Assembly: GCA_017635675.1 (NCBI GenBank) | Contig: JAGBLA010000117.1 | Span: 1 to 64,000 of the forward strand | Direction of reading: 5' to 3' | DNA length: 64,000 bases | Source: Ruminiclostridium sp. | GTDB taxonomy: Bacteria; Bacillota; Clostridia; Oscillospirales; Ruminococcaceae | Shown here: positions 17,099 through 25,858 of the stretch, piece after piece | How positions within the stretch are numbered: the first letter of the stretch is position 1 | Layout: each line of letters begins with the position of its first letter | Made by a program: the position numbers and the translations under genes | Notes under the pieces: model-generated | Seen by the model: only the letters and a program-made list of their open reading frames with translations | Told to the model about the DNA's origin: nothing | Database searches by the model: none

Positions 17099-18622
17099 TT
17101 ACAGCAGCGGCGACAATACCTTCAGCAGTGAGCGGATAAGCCTTCTTCCGAAAGTCAGGTCGCTGCAGAATTCCGCTGTTATTTTCACAGAGGACGACAG
17201 CGAATTGAGAAAAGACTGTACAGCCTGTGCGACAGCCTTGCTTTTATACATCCACACCCCGTTCTCGAAGTGCAGATAAAAGCTTCTGTAATCAAAGTTG
17301 CAGGTGCCGACGATAGCTGTGGTGTCGTCGCTGATTATCATTTTTGTGTGGATAAACCCGGGTACGAATTCATATATCCCGACTCCGCTGTCTATAAGAC
17401 GTTCATAGTTTGCGCGGGTCATCTCGAATATCAGCTTTTTGTCGGGGATATGCGGAGTGATTATCTTGACATCGACACCGCTCTTTGCGGCGCGTATCAG
17501 TGCGTTTTCCATAACGTCATCGAGTATCAGATAAGGCGTGCAGATATACACATATTTCTTTGCGTCGTCAATGACGTTGATATATGCGTTTTCATGTACA
17601 AGACCGCGTATCAGCGGTTCATCGGAGAAAGGGATTACAAATCCGTCATTCTTTCGCTGATGAGTTATCACATATTTCTGAGTATCCTGCTTTTCGCCGG
17701 TGACGAAATACCACATTTCAAGATAAAGCACTACGACTTTCTGCACAGCGTCGCCGTTGAGCTTTACGCAGGAATCTTCCCAGAATCCGAAACGCTCCTT
17801 GCGGTTGATGTATTCGTCGGCTATGTTTATGCCGCCGGTGAACGCGACTTTTCCGTCTATGATAGCGAATTTTCTGTGGTCACGGTAGTTCATGAAACGG
17901 TCGAGCGAGGGCTTGTAGGGATTGAATACTACCGCGTTTATCCCTTTTTCTTTCATTTTCTCGGGGAAATCCACAGGCAGAAGGTTTATGGTACCGATAT
18001 CATCATATATAAGCCTTACCTCAACTCCGGCGGATGCTTTCTCGCACAGTATCTCAAATATCCTCTGCCACATCTCTCCCTCACCGATGATGAAGTATTC
18101 GAGGAAGATGTAGGTTTCCGACTTTTTGAGCTCCACGATAAGCTCTTCAAAGAAAAGCGCTCCCGGATTCAGAAATTCGGTCTCTGTGAAAGCATATACA
18201 TTGCTTCGTGAGTTGCTGATGATATAATTCGCTTCGCGCTTTATATGAGCGTTTGTCTCTCCGAGAGTATCGAGAAGCTCATAATTCGGGGTGATGATGC
18301 CCTTAAAGCTTTCCACCGCGTTGCGCAGTTTCTTTGTGTTCTTTTTGTTCAGATGAGTGCGTCCGAACATGATGTATAACAGAGCGCCGCCCACAGGAAA
18401 GCATAGTACGGGTATAAGCCATGCGATCTTGAAGTCGGGGTTATTGTTTCGGTTGAGTATCGTTATCGCGATAAAGAAACTTGTCGCCTCGAAAAGCAGA
18501 AAAAGCGGTACATAAAAAGCCGAAAGGAAAACCATTGGCAGCACGATAACGGATATCTGTATGAAAATAAGAACACTTACAACAAATAATCTGCTGGAAA
18601 GAATCTTGCCAAATCTGCTCAA
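17099..18622 (-). CDS. cls: Cardiolipin synthase, phospholipase D family
   Basis: Membrane enzyme that joins two phosphatidylglycerols into cardiolipin. Two N-terminal membrane helices (about 10-32 and 37-60) precede two PLD motifs: HRKFAIIDGKVAFTGG near residue 240 and HTKMIISDDTTAIVGT near 420, each with the HxK(x4)D residues. Its 507 residues match bacterial Cls. The start is a TTG at 18622, with AGGAGG 7 nt upstream; no in-frame ATG is better placed. The gene has a clear promoter and is followed by nth. Confidence 0.94.
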   Translation of the reverse strand: MSRFGKILSSRLFVVSVLIFIQISVIVLPMVFLSAFYVPLFLLFEATSFFIAITILNRNNNPDFKIAWLIPVLCFPVGGALLYIMFGRTHLNKKNTKKLRNAVESFKGIITPNYELLDTLGETNAHIKREANYIISNSRSNVYAFTETEFLNPGALFFEELIVELKKSETYIFLEYFIIGEGEMWQRIFEILCEKASAGVEVRLIYDDIGTINLLPVDFPEKMKEKGINAVVFNPYKPSLDRFMNYRDHRKFAIIDGKVAFTGGINIADEYINRKERFGFWEDSCVKLNGDAVQKVVVLYLEMWYFVTGEKQDTQKYVITHQRKNDGFVIPFSDEPLIRGLVHENAYINVIDDAKKYVYICTPYLILDDVMENALIRAAKSGVDVKIITPHIPDKKLIFEMTRANYERLIDSGVGIYEFVPGFIHTKMIISDDTTAIVGTCNFDYRSFYLHFENGVWMYKSKAVAQAVQSFLNSLSSSVKITAEFCSDLTFGRRLIRSLLKVLSPLL

Positions 18623-18660
18623 ATCTGCACCTCCTGCTGCAAAATAACCTTTAAAACAAT

Positions 18661-18689
18661 ATTATAACACAAATATCGTCATATTTCAA
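18661..18689 (-). promoter_or_regulatory. cls-nth promoter
   Basis: Minus-strand TTGAAA (18684-18689), 17-nt spacer, TATAAT (18661-18666). Confidence 0.8.
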
Positions 18690-18734
18690 GTCGTTTTTCT
18701 CAATATTTACAAATTAAAATAACACACGGTCTTG

Positions 18735-18763
18735 TTGACAAAACGGAACCAAGAATGTATAAT
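18735..18763 (+). promoter_or_regulatory. Promoter of the antiporter gene
   Basis: Perfect TTGACA (18735-18740), 17-nt spacer, TATAAT (18758-18763), about 40 bp before the start codon. Confidence 0.85.
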
Positions 18764-18803
18764 AAAAGATGTATATTTTATGTGACTTAAAGAAGGGGAC
18801 AAA

Positions 18804-19832
18804 ATGGAGATTTCAAACATACTTATGAATCTGGTCAGCGACGCTGTGGGCGGAAATGCCGTGATAGTGATACTTCTGTCGGTAGTATTCCTCGTCGCGG
18901 GCTTTGTTATGCTTATCAAAGGCGCGGATATGTTCGTTGACGGTGCGTCAAAGGTCGCTGTAAAGCTCAAAGTGCCGCTTATAGTCATCGGACTTACGAT
19001 AGTCGCGTTCGGCACCAGCGCGCCCGAGGCTGCGATAAGCATTACATCAGCCTGTCAGGACAATGCAGGTATTGCTGTCGGCAACGTTATCGGAAGCAAC
19101 ATCATGAACATACTTGTCATACTCGGTATATCTTCGCTTTTTGCGTTGCTGCCGGTGAAAAGGACTACGTTCATTTATGAAATACCATTCGTGGTGGTGA
19201 TAACCGTTGTGCTGCTGATAGAGGGGCTTGACGGCGGGATAAGCAAGCTTGACGCTGTGATACTGCTTTTGCTTTTTGCCGTGTTCTTCGGGTATCTTAT
19301 CGTATTGTCCAAAAAGGGCGAAAGCGCTTCGGAAGAGATAGAACCGCTTACCGAAAAGGATACCGTACCGAAGATGATACTGTTTATCCTGCTGGGACTT
19401 GTGATGATAGTTTTCGGCAGTGACTTCACGGTCACGGGAGCTACAAAGATAGCCGAGGCTATCGGTGTTGATTCGCGCCTTATCGGACTTACGATCGTGG
19501 CGTTCGGCACATCTCTGCCCGAGCTTGTGACGAGCGTCACCGCAGCGAGGAAGAACGCGGTCGATATTGCTATCGGAAATATAATCGGAAGCAACATATT
19601 CAACATACTGTTCGTACTTGGTGTCGCGGGCGCTGTATCACCCAACCCGATAGGTTTCCAGCCTGTTTTCATAATAGACGCGATAGTGGCTGTTTTAACC
19701 GCTGTTCTGCTTTGGGTATGCCTTATCAAGGACAAAAAGCTCGGAAAGATCGGCGGCGTCATAATGCTTGTGTGCTATGCGGGATATTTCGTATATCTGC
19801 TGCTCCAGCCTATGCTTGTCACAGCCGCGTGA
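18804..19832 (+). CDS. Calcium/sodium antiporter, CaCA family (YrbG type)
   Basis: An integral membrane cation exchanger of 342 residues with about ten helices. It has the two inverted alpha repeats of the family: IVAFGTSAPEAAISI with GNVIGSNIMNILVILG in the first half, and IVAFGTSLPELVTSV with GNIIGSNIFNILFVLG in the second. The GTSxPE glutamates are the ion-binding residues. Ca2+ export in exchange for Na+ or H+ is the likely role; the counter-ion cannot be read from sequence. The ribosome site AGAAGGGG is near ATG 18804. The next gene follows after 46 bp. Confidence 0.92.
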   Translation: MEISNILMNLVSDAVGGNAVIVILLSVVFLVAGFVMLIKGADMFVDGASKVAVKLKVPLIVIGLTIVAFGTSAPEAAISITSACQDNAGIAVGNVIGSNIMNILVILGISSLFALLPVKRTTFIYEIPFVVVITVVLLIEGLDGGISKLDAVILLLLFAVFFGYLIVLSKKGESASEEIEPLTEKDTVPKMILFILLGLVMIVFGSDFTVTGATKIAEAIGVDSRLIGLTIVAFGTSLPELVTSVTAARKNAVDIAIGNIIGSNIFNILFVLGVAGAVSPNPIGFQPVFIIDAIVAVLTAVLLWVCLIKDKKLGKIGGVIMLVCYAGYFVYLLLQPMLVTAA

Positions 19833-19878
19833 GCTTTGTATGTGCTGAGTTATCGTAATGTCTTGCGGAGGGATAAAG

Positions 19879-21270
19879 ATGTCTGAAGAAAAGATGGATA
19901 TTACAGGCGGCGAGCCGGAAGAGCTGATCGGGGAGTCGGATGCGCAGGAAGACGCTGCTGAGACCGATGATATCTATGTATATGATGCCGAGGACGACGA
20001 ACCTGTCGAGGACAAAGACCTGTACCGCGATTACAGCGGGTCTGTGAGGCATTATGCGGGTGTATCGGAGGTAAACGCCGTATCTGCCGTTTCGCCTTCG
20101 GAGAAGTCGGAAAAAGCTATTCCGGGGTCAGTACAGATGAATACTGCCGGACAGGATTCTCAGAGGGAAATGCCTCCTTCTGTACGGAAACGTGCTGCGG
20201 TAGCAGATGAAGAAAGAGCCGGTACTTCTCAGGTCAAGGTGAACCGTATCTACACGATAAATACGGTGATCTCCATGATAACGCTGTGCGCGGTGGCAGC
20301 AGGAACATTCTCGGGCTATGCGTATATAAGAAAGCTTGAGCAGGAACTAAGTCTTGACCGTGCGCGTATATCTGAACTTGAAGATGTCAGCAAGACATCT
20401 GTTTCCGGAGAAGCCGACGGCGAATACATAGACGCGGTGAGCCTTATCGATGAGGAAGAAATGAACGAGCCGGGAGTTCCCGTTTCCGCGAGTGAGATCG
20501 ATATTGAGCGTGGAAAGCTGCTGCTTTATGATTCTTACGTGGGGTATTCCTGGGTGCCGGTATTGTCCGGGGTAAAGCCGCATTCCTACAAAAAAGAGAA
20601 CTTTAAGGTCGATGACGATTACCGTATGCAGTATGTTGTGGACGGGGAAGTGTCATCGTATTTCGGGATAGATGTTTCATCACACCAGGGAGCAATAGAC
20701 TGGGACGCGGTGCGGTCGGACGGAGTGGAATTCGCGATACTTCGCATAGGCGTGCGAGGATATGGTGAGGAGGGAAACATAAAGCTTGACGACAGATTCT
20801 TTGAGAACTATGAAAACGCGCATAAAGCCGGCATAGACCTTGGAGTTTATTTCTATTCCCAGGCGCTCAATGCCGATGAAGCGGCGGAGGAAGCCAAATT
20901 CGTTCTTGATCAGCTTGACGGCAGAAAGCTTGAATACCCTGTGGTGTTCGACTGGGAACCGGTAGATGCTTCGACTGCCGAAACAACTCCGCGGACGGAG
21001 GATATAATGCCGGGTACGCTTACGCTCAGCGCTGTTGCTTTCTGTGAGGCTATCCGCGATGCCGGGTACGAGGCAATGATATACACAAACAAGAAAATGG
21101 CATATATCAAGTACGATATGCGCCGTCTTACCGATTATCCCGTATGGCTTGCGCTTTACAACACGGATCTTACATATTACTATGATTTCGATATGTGGCA
21201 GTACGGTTTCGGTCGTGTTGACGGCATAGAAGGCGATGTTGATCTTGATATTTCGATCATAAGGAAGTAA
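19879..21270 (+). CDS. Membrane-anchored GH25 (lysozyme-like) cell-wall hydrolase
   Basis: A 463-residue protein. The N-terminal region of about 130 residues is acidic and low in complexity and would lie in the cytoplasm. A membrane helix (about 137-160) and a short coiled-coil-like stretch follow. The GH25 domain (about 250-460) has FGIDVSSHQGAIDWDAV (family start with Asp), the catalytic VVFDWEPVD, and DMWQYGFG near the end. It should cut beta-1,4 MurNAc-GlcNAc bonds in the cell's own wall. ATG 19879 is preferred to an upstream in-frame ATG (19858) because GGAGGG lies at 19870-19875, between them. It overlaps the convergent methyltransferase gene by 14 bp. Confidence 0.88.
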   Translation: MSEEKMDITGGEPEELIGESDAQEDAAETDDIYVYDAEDDEPVEDKDLYRDYSGSVRHYAGVSEVNAVSAVSPSEKSEKAIPGSVQMNTAGQDSQREMPPSVRKRAAVADEERAGTSQVKVNRIYTINTVISMITLCAVAAGTFSGYAYIRKLEQELSLDRARISELEDVSKTSVSGEADGEYIDAVSLIDEEEMNEPGVPVSASEIDIERGKLLLYDSYVGYSWVPVLSGVKPHSYKKENFKVDDDYRMQYVVDGEVSSYFGIDVSSHQGAIDWDAVRSDGVEFAILRIGVRGYGEEGNIKLDDRFFENYENAHKAGIDLGVYFYSQALNADEAAEEAKFVLDQLDGRKLEYPVVFDWEPVDASTAETTPRTEDIMPGTLTLSAVAFCEAIRDAGYEAMIYTNKKMAYIKYDMRRLTDYPVWLALYNTDLTYYYDFDMWQYGFGRVDGIEGDVDLDISIIRK

Positions 21271-22066
21271 TGCTGCGATACACCGCGATACCGAATTCTG
21301 CGCTTACCGTGAGTTTTTCGAGCCTGTCGAGCTTGGCACGGTCAGCCGCAGAGGTCTTATAGCAGTACGGTGTCATTTCAAACAGTGCCGATATATCCGC
21401 GTTTGATGTGAGCTCTGCCTTGAAGCGGCACTCGGAGTTCTCAATAAGAGTGAAACCTTCTACCTCTAACGGAGATACCGTATTCCTGTACGGTTTGTCA
21501 TATACCGCCTGTTTCAGCTCGAACAGATGGTTCTCCAGCGGGAACGCGGTGATATATATGCCGCCGGGTCTCAACACCCGCAGGTATTCACTGCCCGAAA
21601 ACGGTGAAAACAGCGCAAAGACGATGTCACAGCTGTGGTCGGCGAGCGGTATGTCGAAAACGCTCGCAACTGCGAGACATATCCCCGCATGACGTGAAGC
21701 TCCGCGGTTCACAGCTTCCTTTGATACGTCTATGCCTATGATCTCACAGCCGGGAAGCGCGGCGCTTATGTCGGCGGTATAATAACACTCTCCGCAGCCG
21801 CAGTCGAGTATGGTGCAGCCATTCTCCGCGTATTTCACCGCAAGCGCGGTTAGCCTATCCCGCAGGGGAGAATAATACCCCTTGTCGAGAAAGCTCTTTC
21901 TTGCATCTACCATGCGCTTATCGTCACCGTGGCGAGCTTTTCCTGACAGAAGAAGATTGACTGTTCCTTTGCGGGATATATCAAAACAGTGACCGTTTTC
22001 ACATTTCATACTGATATCGCTCTTTAAGAGCGTTTTTTTACATACGGGACAAATAAGAACTGCCAT
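21257..22066 (-). CDS. RlmA-type 23S rRNA (guanine-N1) methyltransferase
   Basis: A 269-residue SAM-dependent methyltransferase. A zinc-ribbon start with CPVCKKTL and CENGHCFD is followed by the RlmA-like DISRKGTVNLL. The SAM motif I is TILDCGCGECYY (near residue 92), and IGIDVSKEAV and CDIVFALFSPF complete the Rossmann fold. The layout matches RlmA(I/II) enzymes that methylate G745 or G748 of 23S rRNA; which base cannot be told, so I leave the symbol empty. A longer frame opens at 22093, but ATG 22066 lies downstream of the AGGAG site and is more credible. Confidence 0.82.
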   Translation of the reverse strand: MAVLICPVCKKTLLKSDISMKCENGHCFDISRKGTVNLLLSGKARHGDDKRMVDARKSFLDKGYYSPLRDRLTALAVKYAENGCTILDCGCGECYYTADISAALPGCEIIGIDVSKEAVNRGASRHAGICLAVASVFDIPLADHSCDIVFALFSPFSGSEYLRVLRPGGIYITAFPLENHLFELKQAVYDKPYRNTVSPLEVEGFTLIENSECRFKAELTSNADISALFEMTPYCYKTSAADRAKLDRLEKLTVSAEFGIAVYRSITSL

Positions 22067-22092
22067 TTTATTATCACACTCCTGATGTGACA

Positions 22093-22121
22093 ATTATATA
22101 ATATCGCGCTCTGCTTGTCAA
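22093..22121 (-). promoter_or_regulatory. Promoter of the RlmA-type methyltransferase
   Basis: Minus-strand TTGACA (22116-22121), 17-nt spacer, TATAAT (22093-22098). Confidence 0.8.
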
Positions 22122-22143
22122 GCATGGCGCTTTCGGAGGAACT

Positions 22144-22794
22144 ATGTACAGATATGTTTTTTTTGACCTTGACGGGACAGTACTCAATACTATCGACGAT
22201 CTTGCCGCTGCGGGAAATTACGCGCTGAGCGAGCAGGGACTTCCTGTTTACGATACCGAACGTTATAAATATTTTGTCGGGAACGGCATACCGAAGCTGA
22301 TAGAGAGAATACTGCCCCCGGACAGGGTGGGCGAGCTGTATGAAAAGACACATAAGCTTTTCTCGGAGTATTATTCACAGCACAGCGAGGATATGACACG
22401 ACCGTATGAAGGGATACCTGAGCTTCTCGGTTCACTGCGTGAGCTCGGGGTGAAAACTGCGGTCATAACAAACAAGGATAATGAATTTGCGCAGGTGCTT
22501 ATAAGGAAGTATTTCGGAGATATGGTCACAGCGGTATATGGGAGCATACCGGGTACTCCGCACAAGCCCGACCCGTATTGGGTGAATGCGGCTCTTGCTG
22601 ACTTCGGAGCGGAAAAGGACAACGTTCTTTATGTAGGGGACAGCGGAGTGGATATGCAGACTGCGCGAAATGCCGGGATCGCAAGCGTCGGAGTTCTGTG
22701 GGGGTTCCGAAACGAGGATGAGCTGCGTGAGAACGGTGCCGTGCATATCTGTCGTGAGCCTCGTCAGATACTTGACATCGTTAAGAATAGCTGA
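22144..22794 (+). CDS. HAD-superfamily phosphatase, phosphoglycolate phosphatase-like
   Basis: A 216-residue haloacid-dehalogenase hydrolase. Motif I is FFDLDGTVLNT (nucleophile and acid Asp), motif II TAVITNKDNE, motif III lysine in KPDPYWV, and motif IV YVGDSGVDMQTARNAG. The helical cap lies between motifs I and II (about 17-85), which is subclass IA, the Gph/PgmB group. Phosphoglycolate is the usual substrate of the closest named group, but the real one is uncertain. GGAGG precedes ATG 22144. It is divergent from the methyltransferase. Confidence 0.85.
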   Translation: MYRYVFFDLDGTVLNTIDDLAAAGNYALSEQGLPVYDTERYKYFVGNGIPKLIERILPPDRVGELYEKTHKLFSEYYSQHSEDMTRPYEGIPELLGSLRELGVKTAVITNKDNEFAQVLIRKYFGDMVTAVYGSIPGTPHKPDPYWVNAALADFGAEKDNVLYVGDSGVDMQTARNAGIASVGVLWGFRNEDELRENGAVHICREPRQILDIVKNS

Positions 22795-22823
22795 CGTATT
22801 ACCGGAGTATTGATCGGACTGCT

Positions 22824-22847
22824 ATGAAACACAGTTTTCATTTTTTT
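22824..22847 (+). terminator. Weak terminator after the HAD gene
   Basis: A 6-bp AT-rich stem ATGAAA (22824-22829) / TTTCAT (22836-22841) followed by six further Ts. Short, so efficiency is uncertain. Confidence 0.45.
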
Positions 22848-22880
22848 ATCAAGTTTTGTACGAAAAATAATAAAAATATC

Positions 22881-22909
22881 TTGCAATATTTGTTTACTTA
22901 TGGTAAAAT
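22881..22909 (+). promoter_or_regulatory. Promoter of the diguanylate cyclase gene
   Basis: TTGCAA (22881-22886), 17-nt spacer, TAAAAT (22904-22909). Confidence 0.7.
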
Positions 22910-22943
22910 ATAACTGTGATTATTCTGTCAAGGGGGGAGAACA

Positions 22944-24680
22944 GTGAAGAAGGACACCGAAAAAACCGATAAGTTTGATTTGGTTGTCATAATATGTTTG
23001 ATAGCGCTTTCTGTTTTTGCTGTCAGCGCTTCATTCATCACATTGTTCTCTGTCGGCAGCAGGATAGATCCCGATTCCTACAAAACGACCGATATGTCTC
23101 TCGGCTGGAAAGACGAGAATGGTATAGTGCTGTCTATCGGCGGCATTCTTGAATCGAGTAAGAACTATTCCGATACCGAACCGCTTTACGTATATAAGAA
23201 AGCGTCGGATATCAAGGATGAGGAAATGCTTTATCTTCATTCCCGAAACCTTGTCGTCAATATATATATGGACGATACGCCTATCCATATTACCGGGACA
23301 GGCGGTTCACTTGAAGGTCTTGACGGATTTGATAACTACGTGTTTGTCTGTCTGCCTACCGAGGGAAATTATGATTATTTAAAGCTTGAGATCTACAAAA
23401 CACGTTATTCGGCGCAGTCCGGTATCGGCAGTATGATAAGCGGCTCGGAAAAAGCGATAATCCGCAAGCTTCTCGGTGAGAACATTATCCCGATCATTGC
23501 CGCTGTGATATTTATTGTGGTCGGCATAGGACTTATCGTGATCGGTGTTTCCACGGGAAAAAAAGTTGAAAGCTATCTCAGCAGTGTTTATTACGGTATC
23601 TTCTTGGTGGCAGTGGCGCTCGGTTCAATTTTCGATACATCGTGGGCGCATATCGTTTCGGATAATTATATCCATACCGAGACCAGCCAGCGCATATTCC
23701 TTTGCGCGGCGTTCCCTGCGTTCCTTGCGTTCATAGATAAGTTCTTTGTGACCGAGCATACATATCCTGTAAAGATTATTGAGATAATTTCCTTCATAAT
23801 GTTCCCGGTAATGCTGATCATGAACAATGCCGGCATCATATCGTTCATAGATGTGGGAACGTATTATCTTCTCTTTGTGGCTTTCTGCGGACTTGTCATT
23901 TTTGAGGAGCTCTTCGTATTCATGCTCAAGACACGCGGAGCGCGTTCATTGAGATCAATGCGTGATTACATATCGGTCTATATCTTTATAGGCTGCTGTA
24001 TTATTGATATTATCGGCTTTATCAGTATGCCGGTTGGAAATGACGATATGTTCTTTAGCCGACTCGGTTTGTTTGTAATGTCTGCTGTTACGATCCTTTC
24101 ATGGTTCAACGAGATACTTGAAATAATAAAGCTCGGCGTTCAGGCGGGAAGAATAGGAAAGATAGCATTTACCGACGCTAATACGGGCATCGGCAATGTG
24201 GCGGCGTTCAAGGCGGAGTTTGACGATCTTGAGGCTAAGAAGCTTACCTGCCGCTATATCGGCATTGTTCAGTTCGATGTCAACAATCTTAAAGTCATAA
24301 ATGACAGCAAGGGGCACGAAGCCGGCGACCTGCTGATAAAGAGCGCGGCGGATATCATCAACAATTCCTTCGGCACCATAGGAAACTGTTATCGTACCGG
24401 AGGCGACGAGTTTGTAGCTTTGATAGTTGATGACCATGCACCGATAGCCTGCGAGGAAGCGATATATAAATTCAACAAGCTTATAGATAAGTTCAACAAC
24501 AACGAGAACAAGCCTTTCGAGCTTCGTATAGCATTCGGCATCGGGTATTATCAGAACGATAAGACGACCAATGCCACACTCAAGGAAATACATAAGATAG
24601 CCGATGAAAGAATGTACGAGAATAAGAAGATGCTTAAGGCGAGATATGCGAAGACTCCGGAAGAAGCGGTGATAAGATGA
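22944..24680 (+). CDS. Membrane-bound diguanylate cyclase (GGDEF domain)
   Basis: Makes the second messenger c-di-GMP from two GTP. It has 578 residues: an N-terminal membrane helix (about 12-38), an extracytoplasmic sensor of about 140 residues, then a block of seven or eight helices (about 180-400) resembling 7TM sensor modules, and a GGDEF domain (about 415-570). Active-site residues are intact: FDVNNLKVINDSKGHEAGD and the GGDEF signature in YRTGGDEFVAL. No RxxD product-inhibition site precedes the signature. The start is a GTG at 22944 behind a very strong AAGGGGGGAG ribosome site. The signal sensed is unknown; no EAL or PilZ partner lies nearby. Confidence 0.92.
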   Translation: MKKDTEKTDKFDLVVIICLIALSVFAVSASFITLFSVGSRIDPDSYKTTDMSLGWKDENGIVLSIGGILESSKNYSDTEPLYVYKKASDIKDEEMLYLHSRNLVVNIYMDDTPIHITGTGGSLEGLDGFDNYVFVCLPTEGNYDYLKLEIYKTRYSAQSGIGSMISGSEKAIIRKLLGENIIPIIAAVIFIVVGIGLIVIGVSTGKKVESYLSSVYYGIFLVAVALGSIFDTSWAHIVSDNYIHTETSQRIFLCAAFPAFLAFIDKFFVTEHTYPVKIIEIISFIMFPVMLIMNNAGIISFIDVGTYYLLFVAFCGLVIFEELFVFMLKTRGARSLRSMRDYISVYIFIGCCIIDIIGFISMPVGNDDMFFSRLGLFVMSAVTILSWFNEILEIIKLGVQAGRIGKIAFTDANTGIGNVAAFKAEFDDLEAKKLTCRYIGIVQFDVNNLKVINDSKGHEAGDLLIKSAADIINNSFGTIGNCYRTGGDEFVALIVDDHAPIACEEAIYKFNKLIDKFNNNENKPFELRIAFGIGYYQNDKTTNATLKEIHKIADERMYENKKMLKARYAKTPEEAVIR

Positions 24681-24686
24681 ATACAG

Positions 24687-24918
24687 ACTCCGGCATTTCG
24701 AAGGTTCCTTTCATGCGCGCGTCGTGCGCGCCTTTGGGAACCTTCTTTACTACGTCCTGTAGTTTCGAAGGTTCCTTTCATGCGCGCGTCGTGCGCGCCT
24801 TTGGGAACCTTCTTCACTACGTCCTGTAGTTTCGAAGGTTCCTTTCATGCGCGCGTCGTGCGCGCCTTTGGGAACCTTCTTTACTACGTCCTGTAGTTAT
24901 GCGCGCCGGAGTTTTTTT
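24687..24918 (+). terminator. Terminator of the cyclase gene with a repeat array in its loop
   Basis: ACTCCGGC (24687-24694) is complementary to GCCGGAGT (24905-24912), which is followed by seven Ts, the parts of a normal intrinsic terminator. The roughly 210 nt between the two arms are almost entirely the 67-bp repeat array. Confidence 0.6.
24696..24896. repeat. Three tandem 67-bp palindromic repeats
   Basis: Three head-to-tail copies (24696-24762, 24763-24829, 24830-24896), identical except for one T-to-C change in the second. Each holds a nested hairpin: GAAGGTTCC pairs with GGAACCTTC, and inside it GCGCGC pairs with GCGCGC across GTCGT. A 13-nt CTACGTCCTGTAG tail has CTAC/GTAG ends. The period of 67 is not a multiple of three and the reading frames crossing it are not conserved, so it is not coding. 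It resembles REP/BIME-type elements. Confidence 0.9.
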
Positions 24919-24929
24919 ATGGAAAAATA

Positions 24930-24958
24930 TTGAAAAACTGCGGTAAATGTGCTATAAT
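24930..24958 (+). promoter_or_regulatory. Promoter of the nucleoside salvage cluster
   Basis: TTGAAA (24930-24935), 17-nt spacer, TATAAT (24953-24958), about 55 bp before the PNP start codon. Confidence 0.8.
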
Positions 24959-25012
24959 ATTAAAGCACGTATTTGTGTATTTCAAAACCTATGCGACAGA
25001 AAGGATAACACC

Positions 25013-25858
25013 ATGACACCACGTGAAAAACTTCAGAAGTGCTATGAAAGCTTTAAGCAGCGTATTGATTTTAAGCCTGAGATCGCGCTGATCCTTGGCT
25101 CCGGTCTAGGAGCTCTTGCAGATGAGATAGATGTGAAAGCAGTACTTGACTATAAGGATATCGAGGGTTTTCCTCAGTCCACCGTTCCAGGTCATAAGGG
25201 AAGATTTGTTTTCGGATATATGGACAGTGTTCCCGTAGTGATAATGCAGGGAAGAGTACATTATTACGAGGGCTATCCCATGCAGGACGTTGTTCTTCCC
25301 ACAAGGCTGATGAAGCTTATGGGAGCAAAGGTGCTGTTCGTCACGAATGCGAGCGGAGCGTGCAATGCGAACTTTTCCGCGGGAGATTTTATGCTTATAA
25401 CCGATCAGATCGCAAATTTCGTACCAAGTCCGCTTATAGGTGAGAATTTTGAGGAACTCGGTACAAGATTTCCTGATATGCATGAGATATATGACAAGGA
25501 TCTCCGTGAGATAGTGATAAAGACTGCTGCCGACCTTGATATAAAGCTTCAGCAGGGAGTGTATATCCAGCTTACCGGTCCGAATTTCGAGTCTCCGTCC
25601 GAGGTAAAAATGTGTCGTATGCTCGGAGCGGACACAATAGGCATGAGCACAGCCTGCGAAACGATAGCTGCAAACCACGCGGGAATGAAGATTGTCGGCA
25701 TATCCTGCGTATGCAATCTCGGCTGCGGGCTTACCGAGAACCCGCTTACACACAAGGAGGTCATCGAAGCGTCTGACAAGGCGGCTCCGCTGTTCAAGAA
25801 GCTCATCCGCGGCTCGATAGTGAATATACACAATGCTCTGGAGGGAGATAAGGCTTGA
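25013..25858 (+). CDS. punA: Purine-nucleoside phosphorylase (trimeric type)
   Basis: Splits purine nucleosides with phosphate to the free base and (deoxy)ribose-1-phosphate. It has 281 residues, with the ILGSGLG phosphate loop near 27, [18 protein letters not shown], and VTNASGACN. The base-site segment [10 protein letters not shown] has Asn where methylthioadenosine phosphorylases have Asp, which points to 6-oxopurines (inosine, guanosine and analogues). ATG 25013 has AAAGGA 8 nt upstream; the frame is open further up but without a ribosome site. It overlaps mtnA by 4 bp. With mtaD in the same operon, methylthioinosine is a plausible natural substrate. Confidence 0.9.
   Translation: MTPREKLQKCYESFKQRIDFKPEIALILGSGLGALADEIDVKAVLDYKDIEGFPQSTVPGHKGRFVFGYMDSVPVVIMQGRVHYYEGYPMQDVVLPTRLMKLMGAKVLFVTNASGACNANFSAGDFMLITDQIANFVPSPLIGENFEELGTRFPDMHEIYDKDLREIVIKTAADLDIKLQQGVYIQLTGPNFESPSEVKMCRMLGADTIGMSTACETIAANHAGMKIVGISCVCNLGCGLTENPLTHKEVIEASDKAAPLFKKLIRGSIVNIHNALEGDKA

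Noticed and set aside
24551..24817. Minus-strand frame with repeated peptides across the 67-bp array
   Set aside because: The period is not a multiple of three, so the peptide repeats shift frame; the palindromic DNA structure explains the pattern better.
24696..24896. CRISPR array
   Set aside because: The units are contiguous without variable spacers, and there are no cas genes.
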